Origin: Hyparrhenia diplandra
Taxonomy: Eukaryota > Streptophyta > Magnoliopsida > Poales > Poaceae
Direction: 5' to 3'
Assembly: GCA_015847255.1 (NCBI GenBank)
Contig: JADLZK010013158.1
Coordinates: 150,206-214,205 of the forward strand
Length of the DNA: 64,000 bases
In this document: one piece after another, positions 1 through 10,259 of the stretch
How positions within the stretch are numbered: position 1 is the stretch's first letter
How the letters are laid out: each line of letters begins with the position of its first letter
Notes under the pieces: generated by a model
What the model saw: the letters and a program-made list of their open reading frames with translations, nothing else
What the model was told of the DNA's origin: nothing
Databases searched by the model: none
Made by a program: the position numbers and the translations under genes

Positions 1-160
1 TGAGGCTTTCACCCTTCCCAAAGATGATATCATTTCTCGAGATGCCGGACTCTCCGGAAGAGGAACATCGATTGGCTCTTGTATTTTTATTGACACTATT
101 GAGCAAGATCAGCAGCCGGTCAGGTCGATTATAAGAAAAAGAAGACTCACCGGGAAGGTC

Positions 161-3100
161 CTACACTTGTCGGAGAGCTTGTCGGAGAGCAACAGCTTTG
201 GTGCATCGGACCATGGCATGGTGATCAGATTCAGGTTCTAAGCCACAGATAGAGCACGTGGCATCCGGGATTAAGTGTCGTTTCAATCTGTTTTGTTTGC
301 ACAAAGCAAGGCCATTTCGTGCCAACTTCCAAGTGAAGACTTTCACCATCTGTGGCACCGTTGCTTTCGGATCGCCTCAAAATTTCTCCTATCAGCAGAA
401 GTGCTTGTGCTACACTCATTTGGGTTTGTCTCTGCTGCAAGCTTGTAAAGCGCTCCTGATCGAGAATAAACCATTTTTTCAAAGTGCCAAGCGAGGATGT
501 CATCACCCTCATTTTACGGAATCCCGATGTTGAGAATTTCTTGGCATCATGCTGAAGGAAAATTTCCTTTATGAGGGCTTCATTCCAACGTCTTTGGTTT
601 TTGAGGATCAAGTCGGACACCTGCGTAATCTAGATCTTTTCGCAGGTCTGGAGATCTTTAGGGAGTTCGACCTTGGTATCCAATTGTCCCTCCAGATTTG
701 GATATTTTGGCCATTATTCACTCTCCAAATGGTTCCTTTTTTTAACAGCTCAAGACCATGTTCAATGCCTTTCCAAGTCGGGGAGGAGTTAGCTGGAAAA
801 CTTCGTGTCTAGCAGATTTCCACGAGGGAAATATTTTGCCTTTAGCAATCTCGCGCATAGGCTGTCGGGGAACTGAAGGAGGTGCCAGGCTTGTTTAGCA
901 AGAAGTGCTTGGTTGAAAAGGGCAAGGTCCCGGAAGCCCATGCCACCCTTAAGCTTTGGTTTGGTAATTTTGTCCCAGGCAATCCAATGAATTTTCCTTC
1001 GTTCGTGCTCATCTCCCCACCAAAAATTCCGAATCAATTGCTCGAGATCATCACAAAGACCTGCAGAGAATTTAAAGACACTCATAGCGTAAGTGGGGAG
1101 GCTCTGTAGGGACGGATTTGACAAGAACCTCTTTTGCCCCACATGAGAGATATTTCTCTCGACCAGTCGTTTTTGGCGCTTGCTGAATCTTTCTTTTATA
1201 CTTCAGAATCTTCCTTTTGTCATTCTTCCTTCTGGAACTGGGAGACCAAGATATTTTTCATCAGCATTTCTGGAGTGTGTTTCCCAACATCGGTTGACAG
1301 TCTCTATGTTGTCATCAGAGCAGCTTCGCCCAAAAAGAACACTGCATTTGTTTTTGCTGATCAATTGACCCGTGCTCTTTTCATACGTACTCAAGATGTT
1401 TTTCACCAGCAAGGCTTGCTCTTCATTGGCTTGAACAAAAAGAAGGCTATCATCAGCAAACAGCAGGTGAGAGATCCCTGGTGCATTCCTGGAGATGTGT
1501 AATTCTTTCAGCTGACCTGCAGAAATTTCCTTTTCTAATAGAGTAGACAAACCATCAGGTACTAATAAGAAAATATAAGGGGACAACGGATCTCCCTGTC
1601 TAAGACCCCGAGATGGAGTGAAAGCATCGAGCAATTGACCATTGAGGCGAACTGACAGCTTGACTGATTTAACACATTCCATCACCTAGGAAGTCCATTT
1701 CCTATCAAAACCCAATTTTTCCATTGCCTTCTCGATGAAGTTCCAGTCAACTCGGTCGTAGGCTTTAGCCAAGTCCAATTTGTAGGCACAAAATTCCCCC
1801 CTTTTGTCGTTGCATTGTTGGATGACGTGGAGGCATTCGAAGGCAATGATAGCATTGTCTGTGATCATGCGTCCCGGGATAAAGGCACTTTGTGTCGGAG
1901 CAATGATTTCTTTTAGTATGGGGTGAAGTCTATTAACTAGACATTTTGAGACCACCTTGTAAATGACATTGCATAAACTTATTGGTCTGTAGTCCTTGAG
2001 CTCCTTTGCCTCTTTGTTTTTTGGAATAAGCACTATTACTGTATCATTCACACCATCTAGCATATGAGAAGAGGAGAAGAAATTTTTAACCCCTTTGATC
2101 ACATCATCTTTTAGAATATCCCAATTTCTTTGGAAAAATCTAGCTGGAAAGCCATCGGGTCCCGGGGCTTTTAGGGGCCCTATCTGAAAAAGGGCATCGC
2201 TAATTTCCTCGTTAGAGAAATCCCTGCACAGATCTGTGTTCATGACTGTATTAACTCTCTGCTGTAGGTGTTCAGTAATTAATTCAGGTAACACTGTGTC
2301 ATCTTTTGTGTAAAGGTTTGTAAAGAAATCCTTTGTCAGCTTGCCCATTTGATCTTCATCTGTTACTAAGTTGCCATTGTTGTCTTGCAGACTAGATATC
2401 CTATTTTTCTTTGCCCTCCAGGAAGCCTTCCTATGAAAGTACTTGGTGTTTCTATCCCCTTCCTTTAGCCATAAAGCTCTGGAGCGTTGGCGCCACAAGA
2501 TTTCTTCTTTGTACAATAGTTCCTCCATTTCAGCAAGGAGCCGTTTCCTTTCTTTTTGGCTATTGGCATCCTTATTTGTTGCCAGGAATTCTAGTCTTTT
2601 CCTGTAAGTGATCAATTTTCTAGGAACTGAACCTATTGTCTTCTTACTCCACGATGTGAGGTCCAACATTACCCCTTGCAAAGATGCTGCAATCTGACCG
2701 AGATTCTCATTTTCCCTCCTTCTAAGCCAAGCTTCTTTAATGGTGTCATCGAGAGAAGCTTCTCTCTCCCAGAAAGCCTCATATCTGTGACACTGTTTAA
2801 AATTTCTGTGAGCCTGTGGCTTGAACAGATTGAGCAGGAGAGGGAGATGGTCAGACCGAAAACTGGGGATGTGCTAAAGGGAAGCATCAGGTAGTGCCAA
2901 GGACCATGCTGGGCATGCAACAGCCCTATCAATCCGACTTTTAACATTTTTAGGGCCATCTTGTTTGTTGTTGTAAGTCCACGGCAGCCCCGTAAAACCC
3001 AAGTCATGGAGATCACAGTCTGACAGGACCTCTCTGAAACTTCTCATCTGTTTTTCGCCTCTACGAGAAGAGGAGAAGTGTCCATGCTGCCACATTGTTT

Positions 3101-3514
3101 CATTGAAGTCACCGATCAAGAGCCACGGGCCAAAACCCATGGGTTTTATTCTTCTCAGTAGATCCCACATCAAGTGTCGATCTTGGACTCTAGCCTCCCC
3201 ATAAACAAATGTGCATCTCCATTTTATTGGTAGGGCAGGGAAAACAATGTTTACATCGATGAAGTGAGGGTCTAGCTTTTTTAGCTCTACTGATACATTG
3301 TCATCCCAGTACAAGGCAAGTCCACCACCCTTTCCAGGACTAGACATAACCAGTATTAGCCCAAGGCGATAACGAAGCCCTTTCACAACAGACTCCCTCT
3401 GTCTGGTTTCGGAGATGAAACGACGCTTGGCCTATGGGTCTGCACCAAGCAGACCAGTTCCTGAACTGTCCGGGGTTGGCCGAGTCCCCGGCAGTTCCAG
3501 CTCAAGATACTCAT
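161..3514 (-). pseudogene. LINE ORF2 (endonuclease-reverse transcriptase), broken
   Basis: The frame starts at ATG 3514-3512 with MSILSWNCRGLG, the typical N-terminus of the APE-type endonuclease. About one base is missing near 3418-3421, which shifts the frame before the SETR motif. From 3420 leftward one frame then runs to about 400, interrupted only by in-frame stops at 2874-2876, 1686-1688, 1203-1205 and 789-791. Visible motifs are GDFNE and SDHLPLLL of the endonuclease; DYRPISLCN, AFIPGRMITDN, GLRQGDPLSP and the catalytic FADD of the reverse transcriptase; and PTYAMSVFK of the downstream region. A second frameshift near 360-400 moves the zf-RVT finger (CSIC...SDHH, 161-358) into another frame. 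An in-frame 12-bp tandem duplication sits at 166-189. The decay is mostly point stops, which suggests a fairly recent insertion. Confidence 0.92.
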
Positions 3515-5595
3515 GGCTCCTGACAGGCGCCGACGTTCGCGCCTGTCAGTTGACCGGCAGCCCCAGGGCCGGTAGCTTCCAAAACTTCTTTCCTTCCTTC
3601 CTGGTCTTCCCCACCCGTTCTCTTGTCTGAGCTATTGGCTGTAGCCCCCTGCACATTAGTTTCAGCTGCACAATAGTTTACCACAGGGTCAATGTATTTT
3701 TCTTTTTGGGATACATTTAGTGATATTTGGTTCGGGTGCTCCTCTTCTCTCCCGAGCAGCTCCATTTCCCGGAGCCTCTTGACGCCCTCTTCACCAAAGC
3801 AATCAACAAGCGAAGGAGTTCTGAACCTTTTACAGCTCTGTCTGGGAGCACCTTCCTGCGGTGGTGTAGGGGAAGGTAGCCTGTCCTGGGACTCCTGGAT
3901 GTTTCTGCTGCAGCGTCTAGTCCATGTTCCTGCCGTAGCCTTCGGGCTTCTTGCATTTGATTGTAACTGGGCACCCCCATGGATGATTTTGGGGCTCTCG
4001 AAAGTGTTTCTGTTGGTCACCGTCTTGCTGGGGGTGTTGCTGCTTCCATTCACGATCAGGTTGGCCACTCCCTTGGCCACCGCCTCTACAGCCTCCTGCT
4101 GCAGAGGGGGGGCCAGCTTGCTGCTGCTTCCTGAAAGGCCAAGGGCTATGTGTTGATTGTTGACCCCTCGACCTTCAGGCAGCAACCAGCTCCGGGGGTC
4201 TCCTCGGATGAAGGGGGGCACCCCCAGGTCCAAAGTGTACATGTTCTTGTTGTCTTTCTCTGTTGCGTTGCACTGCAGCTCACCATGCCCGATCAGTCCA
4301 CAAAATAAACAGAAATTCGGAAGGCGCTCATACCGTATGGTTGTCACCACTTTTTCGTCAGTTGCCTCATCGATCAGAGAGATTGAAGTTTGCAGAGCTC
4401 TGTTCAGCGGCAGGAGGATTCTCGAACGGATAAACTTTTCACATATGTCACCATGCGAGTTGGTGTCCACAAAGAGAACTTTGCCGAGCTTTTCTCCCAG
4501 CATCCTGGCCAAGGTTTTTGACAGGAGGTAGAAGGGGATGTCGTGGAACTGTACCCAGATTGGCACCGACTCAAATTGGGCTCGTGCAGGCTCGACTCCC
4601 ACCTCCAGCTTCGACACGAGGAAGGCATCTCCTCTGTACCTCCAGGGGCCGCCGCGAAGGGCGTGAAGCAGGTCGCCCTCCAGGGAGAACTCCAGGATGA
4701 ACCGCCTGCCTGGAAGCGGAGTGACGTTGAGCTCTCCCCGCACCTTCCAGATCTTTCTCATGGTGTCAGTCACTTGGCGCCAGTTGATCACCAGGATGGA
4801 CATGAACAGGCCGACGGCGATGAAGCGAGAACTCATGGCCTTGCGAGCATCGGCCAGGTTCACGTACAGCGTCCGCCCGGATGAAGCACCGTCCTCTAGC
4901 GCCGGCTCCTTTCCCGGCCTCCTCTGAGGAGAGGAGGTGCTCCCGACTTCAGCAGCAGGCTGATCTGCAGCAGCAAGCATCTTGATGGTCTCCGCGTCCG
5001 TCTTCTCACTCATGGCCCCGGGTGCGCACAGGGACGAGCAGCTCGTGAGCACAGGAGAGGTGGATTTGTAGAGGTTACTTGGATTGCAAAAACTCTGTCT
5101 CTGCACAGCTCTATTTGTAGCCTGTTCCTCAGGGACGATGAATGCTTCATAATTTTCTTCTTGAACCTGCTCCACGATTTGATACGTTGCTGTGCTTTGA
5201 TTGCTTGAGTCGTCATGGCGAATTTTATCCCCGGGCAATAATCTCTGTGTTACTGCTGCTGTAATCGCCTTGCGCACCTTCTCCTTGGATTCCTCCCAGT
5301 GAGTTACTGCTCTTCGGATGCTTGATTTTAGTCTCTCTAAACTCTCACACTTCTCTCTCTGTTTTTGGGCTAAAAGGAGTCTGGCTCTCTCTTTGGCTGG
5401 TGGGCGGATGGGATCTGGGGTGTTGAGGGGATCTTTTGGGCTATGGATGAACGTATCTATGTGAAAGTATCTGGGGTAACGAGAGGAACTTTGGGATCGA
5501 ATCTGGTTCAGATTGGGGCTGGATCTCGGGAGGGGAGATGAACCGGATCGGGAATCGCCTTCGGAGTCGCCGAGGCAGCGAAGCGGCACGCCCAT
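3511..5595 (-). CDS. LINE ORF1 protein (DUF4283 and CCHC zinc knuckle)
   Basis: This open frame of 694 codons encodes the nucleic-acid-binding ORF1 protein expected to coat the LINE RNA. Residues 1-194 are low-complexity and basic and may be leader sequence; Met195 (codon at 5013-5011), which begins MSEKTDAE, is an alternative start. Residues about 240-420 resemble the DUF4283 domain, with the segments RTLYVNLADARK, PWRYRGDAFLV and IPIWVQF-like VPIWVQF. A CCHC knuckle follows at C429, C432, H437 and C442 (CLFCGLIGHGELQC). The tail after about 460 is rich in Ser, Pro and Gln and unstructured-looking. The TGA stop overlaps the ATG of ORF2 by the tetranucleotide ATGA. An intact ORF1 beside a decayed ORF2 is unusual and may just be chance in a young copy. 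Confidence 0.88.
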   Translation of the reverse strand: MGVPLRCLGDSEGDSRSGSSPLPRSSPNLNQIRSQSSSRYPRYFHIDTFIHSPKDPLNTPDPIRPPAKERARLLLAQKQREKCESLERLKSSIRRAVTHWEESKEKVRKAITAAVTQRLLPGDKIRHDDSSNQSTATYQIVEQVQEENYEAFIVPEEQATNRAVQRQSFCNPSNLYKSTSPVLTSCSSLCAPGAMSEKTDAETIKMLAAADQPAAEVGSTSSPQRRPGKEPALEDGASSGRTLYVNLADARKAMSSRFIAVGLFMSILVINWRQVTDTMRKIWKVRGELNVTPLPGRRFILEFSLEGDLLHALRGGPWRYRGDAFLVSKLEVGVEPARAQFESVPIWVQFHDIPFYLLSKTLARMLGEKLGKVLFVDTNSHGDICEKFIRSRILLPLNRALQTSISLIDEATDEKVVTTIRYERLPNFCLFCGLIGHGELQCNATEKDNKNMYTLDLGVPPFIRGDPRSWLLPEGRGVNNQHIALGLSGSSSKLAPPLQQEAVEAVAKGVANLIVNGSSNTPSKTVTNRNTFESPKIIHGGAQLQSNARSPKATAGTWTRRCSRNIQESQDRLPSPTPPQEGAPRQSCKRFRTPSLVDCFGEEGVKRLREMELLGREEEHPNQISLNVSQKEKYIDPVVNYCAAETNVQGATANSSDKRTGGEDQEGRKEVLEATGPGAAGQLTGANVGACQEP

Positions 5596-6213
5596 GACCG
5601 GCCCAACTCTAATTCTACTACGGTAATTAATTGATAGATTCTCTCAATATCTAGATTTTAGGCTATTTTTGTTAGCATATAAGGGCCATAGACATATTTG
5701 GGTGAACGGGATCCCACACAACGATCCTTCTGGCTGTCTCGTCTCCATCCCGAAGGGAAAAATAATATATTTATTATCTTTTGCTTCTCTCTTGGTACGT
5801 AGTAGATATTCAAAAATAACTGATGTATTATTATTTTCTCCATGGACATACCCCATAACGATCTCGTTGTTTCGTCACCGTCCCAACGGAAAATAATATA
5901 TTTATCTTTTGCTCACCTAGATATTCTTTTTTTTTTAGTACTGATACGTAGATATTCTAAGCTAACCGATTTATTTTTTTTTCTTTCTTTTTATTTTTTA
6001 TAATAATAATAATAATAATTAATGGCATTAATGATGGGTAATTTTGTAGAAAATAAAATAGATCTAATGGTTGAGATCACCAAAGGCTATAGATTCGATG
6101 GCGAGATGTTTCTGATTAATGTGAGAATTTATAGCATTTTATCTTTTTCTTAGCGCTTCTGGTGAGGATTAGCGTGGAGACTCCATTGGAGCCTCTAATT
6201 AGTAATAGTAAGA
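5596..6213 (-). mobile_element. Helitron 5' terminal segment (partial)
   Basis: Read on the minus strand, this segment begins at 6213 with TCTTACTATTACTAATT. About 170 bp (6213 down to about 6045) match, in the opposite orientation, 19876-20045. Both copies begin with TC directly after an A, which fits a Helitron 5' end at an A|T target. The segment interrupts the leucine-rich repeats of the adjacent CNL gene. No 3' end (CTAGT with a preceding hairpin) is visible before the LINE starts, so the LINE probably sits inside this Helitron. A non-Helitron dispersed repeat is the alternative. The part 5596-6045 is AT-rich with a short AAT run near 6000 and shows no gene. Confidence 0.6.
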
Positions 6214-7940
6214 TTTGAGTTGCTGAGATCCAATACATGAACATACATAAAACGTTTGAATGTTGAAGGTTCAATTGTTGGTGACTTGTCACAAAAACTT
6301 ATCATAGTTCTCACTCTGAGTTGTTGATTATCCACACTTGGGAGAACAAGCATTTCCTTATCCGTTACCAGTGACAAACGCTGTAGTTTAGATACAGTTT
6401 TTCCCTCCAAAAACTGTGGGTCCCTGAAGAAACAATCCTCCTTTGATAAATGACGTGCAAGCTGCCTTAATAGATCATGCATTTTGCACCGTATTTGGTC
6501 AAGACATATAGGATCGGGTAATAGAAGGTTCCTTGTGATCAACTCATAGTAGTATTCTTCTGCTGTATCTTCCATTAGTTGGTTCTCTTGCTTTCTCTAT
6601 AAAGCCTTTAGCAATCCAAAATTAACAAGATTATCGCGATGCATTGACGAATCTTCAGGAAACAAACCACAGTAAAGGAAACATTGCTTCAAGTTTTGTG
6701 GCAGCTGGTCATAACTCAAGTACAAAGCACCTCTCAGTTCAGCAGGAAGGTTACTTATTGACCAAGCATCATTGCTTAGAATTTTCCACCATTTATTCTC
6801 TGTTGTTGCCTTTGTTGCTAGGACACTAGCGATAACCTTAATTGCAAGAGGAAGGCCACCACATTTCTGAACAATCTCAGTTCCAGTGTCATGCAAGTTG
6901 AGCACTTCGTTTTCATCAAAGATGTTCATACTCTTCCAGAGTAACTCCCATCCTACTTCGATTGACAACAATTCAACTCGGTGCATATGTCCAGCTCCTA
7001 TTGCCTTTGCTACTATATCATGCCGAGTTGTTACTAAAATCATTACTTGAGCTGCAGCATCAAGTGGAGTTCTTAGCAAATTGGTCCATACATCAGACTC
7101 CCACAAGTCATCCAACACAAGCAAAAAGCTCTTTCCTTTGATGGCTTCAGCAAGTTTACCTTTAAGCTCTCCAATGCTTTCACCTTGCTGTTCGCGCACT
7201 TCAATATTTCGAAGTAGTTCTTTCAACAAAGCAACATGAGAGTACTGTTGGGAAACACAAATCCATGCATGTTTCTCAAAGTAACCTTTAAGCCTATCAT
7301 CATTGTAAATTTTCTGAGCCAGTGTAGTCTTTCCAACTCCTCCTGTACCAACAATACCTATCTTGTAAGCCTTCTCTTTCCTATTGTCCGTTGCCAACCC
7401 TACTAATCTCCTTGTAGAATGAAGAATCTCCTTTCCCACAATATTTGGTTCGACAAGGTGGGATGTTTTTCTCTGATCTGAAATGTTCGCTACAGGCACT
7501 ATTTCAAACTTGAATCTTGTACCTAACTGTGCGATCTTCTCTATTCTTTTGTTGAGGCTTTTAATTTTAATAGCAATCTCATGACGTGTCCAATTATTTG
7601 AAAAACAAGATATAAGGGGAAAACCATTGCATGCAGTTAATTTTCTTGATGGCGATGAAAAATTTTCTCCTAGAAGCTTGGTCGCTTTAAACCTGGAAAA
7701 GTCAATAATATTATCAGCATCATACATTGCATCTTTCAGCTCAGCAAGCCAATTGGTAACTGATAGTTCTTCAATCCTTCTGCGATCAGCATCTTTGAGA
7801 AAACACTGTATTTGTGTCATTGTTTGCTGAAGGTCACTAAGCTCTTGTTTAACACCTAGTATTTGTACTGCCTCACTTGTAATAATCTCTTGGAGCTTTC
7901 GGATGCATGATCTTACAAAAGGAAATAATAAGGTCCCCAT
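6214..7940 (-). pseudogene. CC-NB-ARC-LRR (CNL) resistance gene, frameshifted and truncated
   Basis: This gene would encode an intracellular immune receptor. From ATG 7940 it reads an Rx-N-type coiled coil (residues 1-130, with the EDVID-like stretch ELKDAMYDADNIID). The NB-ARC domain follows: P-loop GTGGVGKTT (198-206), kinase-2 FLLVLDDLW (272-280), RNBS-B ILVTTR and GGLPLA (361-366), then RNBS-D (LKQCFLYC) and, past the break, the MHD motif (CKMHDLL). Compared with the paralogue at 28012-29066, one T is missing near 6620 and one base is added near 6592, so a stop appears at 6597 although the frame is regained by 6575. The protein ends in the first leucine-rich repeat where a Helitron-like sequence begins at 6213. 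The rest of the LRR is not in the window. The two close indels could also be assembly errors, but the truncation would remain. Confidence 0.9.
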
Positions 7941-8780
7941 TAAGTGGATCCTAGAAGCAGAATCACCTGTGGAAATTAAAAGTGTTTAACAATAAGAACA
8001 TGTAGCAATCATCTTTTAGAAGTAATTTACTCATATCATTACTTTTAAAATCTCCAGTAGTGCGAGAAAGGAGTTTAAAGTCAAGTGCGTGAAGAAATAC
8101 ATTGAATAACTAACAAATATGACTCGATTACTAGAAGAAAAGAAAACAAACAGATCATGCGGCAGCTTCTGCGACCTATGAATTAGTAGGTTACAATGTA
8201 TCCAAAGCTAGTCTAGAAGTCGTCTTACATATTTGAAATAAGTAAGAAATTAAGTTTGCACTATCTAGAGCATAGTTACAACTTACACACCTATCGTCCA
8301 GTACTGAAAAGTGGTTGATAATAAGCACTAATCATCCTGTCGTACCAATTCCTGTTGTCGAACCCAGATCAATCTATCTGTCAGCGAGAGAAAATAAAAC
8401 AAATAAATCACACTGCGGCAAGAAGTCTTGGTAGGCAGGTTGAATCAATAGCAACAACTAGAACAATATGCACTTAAAAGTAGGCGAGAAGAATTACTAC
8501 GATCTGAGTGATACTATAACTAAATATACCTGACCCCAAGACTCTGATTCGTATGTTCTGCAGTTCGGTTATCTCTGCAAGTGTAGCCAGGTGGCAGAGG
8601 AAAATATAAGAAGACTTCTTTCATCAGTTGGAGACCACTGACCTTTGCAGACCTTAAGCAGTGCAGAGCAGAGCTAATGGATGAAATAGTAGAGGAGCAG
8701 CTGAAAACTGGAGTGCTACATACCAGCCTAGCAATCTCAGCAGCAACACGCTTTCCCTTGGTTATATATCAAACGAATAA
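7941..8780 (-). promoter_or_regulatory. Leader and candidate promoter of the disrupted CNL gene
   Basis: A good 3' splice site (TTTCCACAG then GTGATTC) ends at 7967 on the minus strand, 26 bp before the ATG, which suggests a 5'UTR intron. Candidate donors are CTG|GTATGT at 8724/8723 and GTCAG|GTATAT near 8542. A TATATAA element on the minus strand at 8762-8768 could be the TATA box. No coding frame stands out here. Exon structure is inferred from motifs only. Confidence 0.4.
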
Positions 8781-8858
8781 TGTGATGAGTAGTGGCATAA
8801 AAGACACACTTAGACTACAAAGCATGGTGTACAAATACATATTTTAATCATGGCTAAG

Positions 8859-8902
8859 CATCGTAAACTAAGTCAAGGAGCATCGTAAACTAAGTCAAGG
8901 AG
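8859..8902. repeat. 22-bp perfect tandem duplication
   Basis: The 22-bp unit beginning CATCGTAAACTAAGTC occurs twice head to tail at 8859-8880 and 8881-8902. It lies in non-coding DNA upstream of the disrupted CNL gene. Confidence 0.95.
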
Positions 8903-9374
8903 CAGCCTATTGGCATATTGTTGGAATGAATCAATTTAGTAATCCAAATAAAAGCAGTCTGCCGATACCACTGAGAGTCTGAGGCCCCGAAAATAATTTA
9001 ATAATAAGACCTAAGCAAATGTATTATTGAAAAGATGTCACTGTTAATCATCGATCTGTGCAAGTTGCATAACTGTAGATTACAAGGGCCGGCCGATCCA
9101 TGTAGATGATGACTAGGTGAGTCTACTAGAGGATAAGCACCAGCTGCTCGTTATAGCTATAAACGAATATATACTAATATAATACTCCTTATATCAGCAA
9201 TACGCGAACGAGAGCAAAATGAAGTTTGTTTCCGAAGGATGTGTACCGTAGCTTTATGCATGTAGGACAAACTGGTGAAATTCCATGTGAGCATATGCAA
9301 AGAAACAAAATTCCCTAAACGTGGCTGCGGTGGTGATCACGTCGCTCGCCTCGGCTGCAGCGTGAGAGTTGGCT
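8903..9374. other. Intergenic DNA, nothing recognised
   Basis: No coding frame, splice-supported exon or transposon end is recognised between the 22-bp duplication and the 98-bp tandem repeat. Confidence 0.5.
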
Positions 9375-9578
9375 GGCGGCAAGAACCTCCTCGAGCGGGC
9401 CTGCATGCAGTGGAGGAGGACATGAGGACAATGGCCTCCGATACTACGACACGTGGAAGATATGAAGACAATGGCGGCAAGAACCTCCGTTCCTAGAGCG
9501 GGTCTGCATGCAGGACGACTGCAGTGGAGGAGGATATGAAGACAATGCCCTCCGATACTAGCTACTACACGTGGAAGA
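9375..9578. repeat. Two-copy tandem repeat of about 100 bp
   Basis: Copies at 9375-9472 and 9473-9578 both start GGCGGCAAGAACCTCC and both contain CTGCATGCAG, a GGAGGA(C/T)ATGA stretch and ACACGTGGAAGAT. The second copy has small insertions. The short open frames across it on both strands follow from the repeat and are not credible genes. Confidence 0.88.
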
Positions 9579-9689
9579 TGCATGCCAAACCACGGACAAA
9601 ACAAAGACTTGTTTGATTTAATTAAACAAAATCCAAAGTGGAGCAGCATTAACTTTATTCAGACATGCATGCAACAGCTGCTGTCATGC

Positions 9690-10127
9690 AGAAATTGCTG
9701 TGTTCAGAATTCGTGATCACACTTCACATGGCACCAAAAGGCATGCATGTGCATTGTGTACATTGTACTGCAACTCCATTAATTGTCCACGCAAGAGATG
9801 CACTTCTCGCATGAAAAAAACGTAACAACTCATAGTACTCAACCATATACATTATGCAAACATTCACTCCTACACACAATACTGTTTATTGCGGCTCTTC
9901 CTTACTCGATAAGAAGACCCTATGATACATAAGACACACGTCTGTTCTTCTAGGATTGATACTGGCTACTAAACATACTGTAGGTCTATAGTTTGCACTG
10001 TCATCTTGCCCCCGATTGATGCAGGGGTCCAGGGCCATGCGTATGTAGACACGGGATGTATAATTTCGCCCACCAAGGTAATATTATCACAAGGCTCGAG
10101 TCACTGCTGCCCTCAACGCTTGGTAAC
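9690..10127 (-). other. 3' flank of the intact CNL gene, shared with a second copy
   Basis: Patches of this non-coding stretch, such as TCAGAATTC...GAGCACACTTCACA-type sequence near 9710 and the GCGGCTCTTCCTTACTC-like block near 9890, recur in the same order at 16290-16620 downstream of the CNL fragment. They mark the 3' part of a segmental duplication. The last exon of the CNL transcript probably ends in here; no clear polyadenylation signal could be assigned. Confidence 0.55.
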
Positions 10128-10218
10128 CTGAAAAGGAGAAAAGAAACAGAGCACCGATAATCGTAAGCCGAATAGACAAAACATGTAACATATTAGAAAA
10201 TCCTGCCAATGGTTATAC
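10128..10218 (-). other. Candidate 3'UTR intron of the intact CNL gene (91 bp)
   Basis: Downstream of the stop codon on the minus strand a donor GATGTCAG|GTATAAC is followed 91 bp later by an acceptor CCTTTTCAG|GTTACC. The fragment at 16750-17718 has the equivalent pair (GTATGAA donor at 16709, CTTTCAG acceptor ending at 16621), giving an 89-bp intron. Conservation of position and length in both copies supports the call. Transcript data would settle it. Confidence 0.65.
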
Positions 10219-10259
10219 CTGACATCTTCGTAGCCATCTGATCCGGCATTTCTATATGT

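Larger units (their letters stand above)
1..5595 (-). mobile_element. L1-type LINE, 3' end beyond the window
   Basis: A non-LTR retrotransposon lies on the minus strand. It has an ORF1 of the plant DUF4283/zinc-knuckle type and an ORF2 with endonuclease, reverse transcriptase and a C-terminal zf-RVT finger, in the order usual for plant L1 elements. ORF1 is open over 694 codons, while ORF2 carries several stops and frameshifts, so the copy is dead for retrotransposition. The 3'UTR, poly(A) tail and target-site duplication would lie left of position 1. The 5' boundary is not certain; 5595 is only the first ATG of ORF1. Confidence 0.92.

Noticed and set aside
2669..3016. 115-codon minus-strand frame between LINE endonuclease and reverse transcriptase
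   Set aside because: The true ORF2 frame reads through here (SDHLPLLL...) with one stop at 2874-2876; this frame is out of register.
3692..4156. 154-codon plus-strand frame
   Set aside because: It is antisense to the LINE ORF1, which has recognisable domains.
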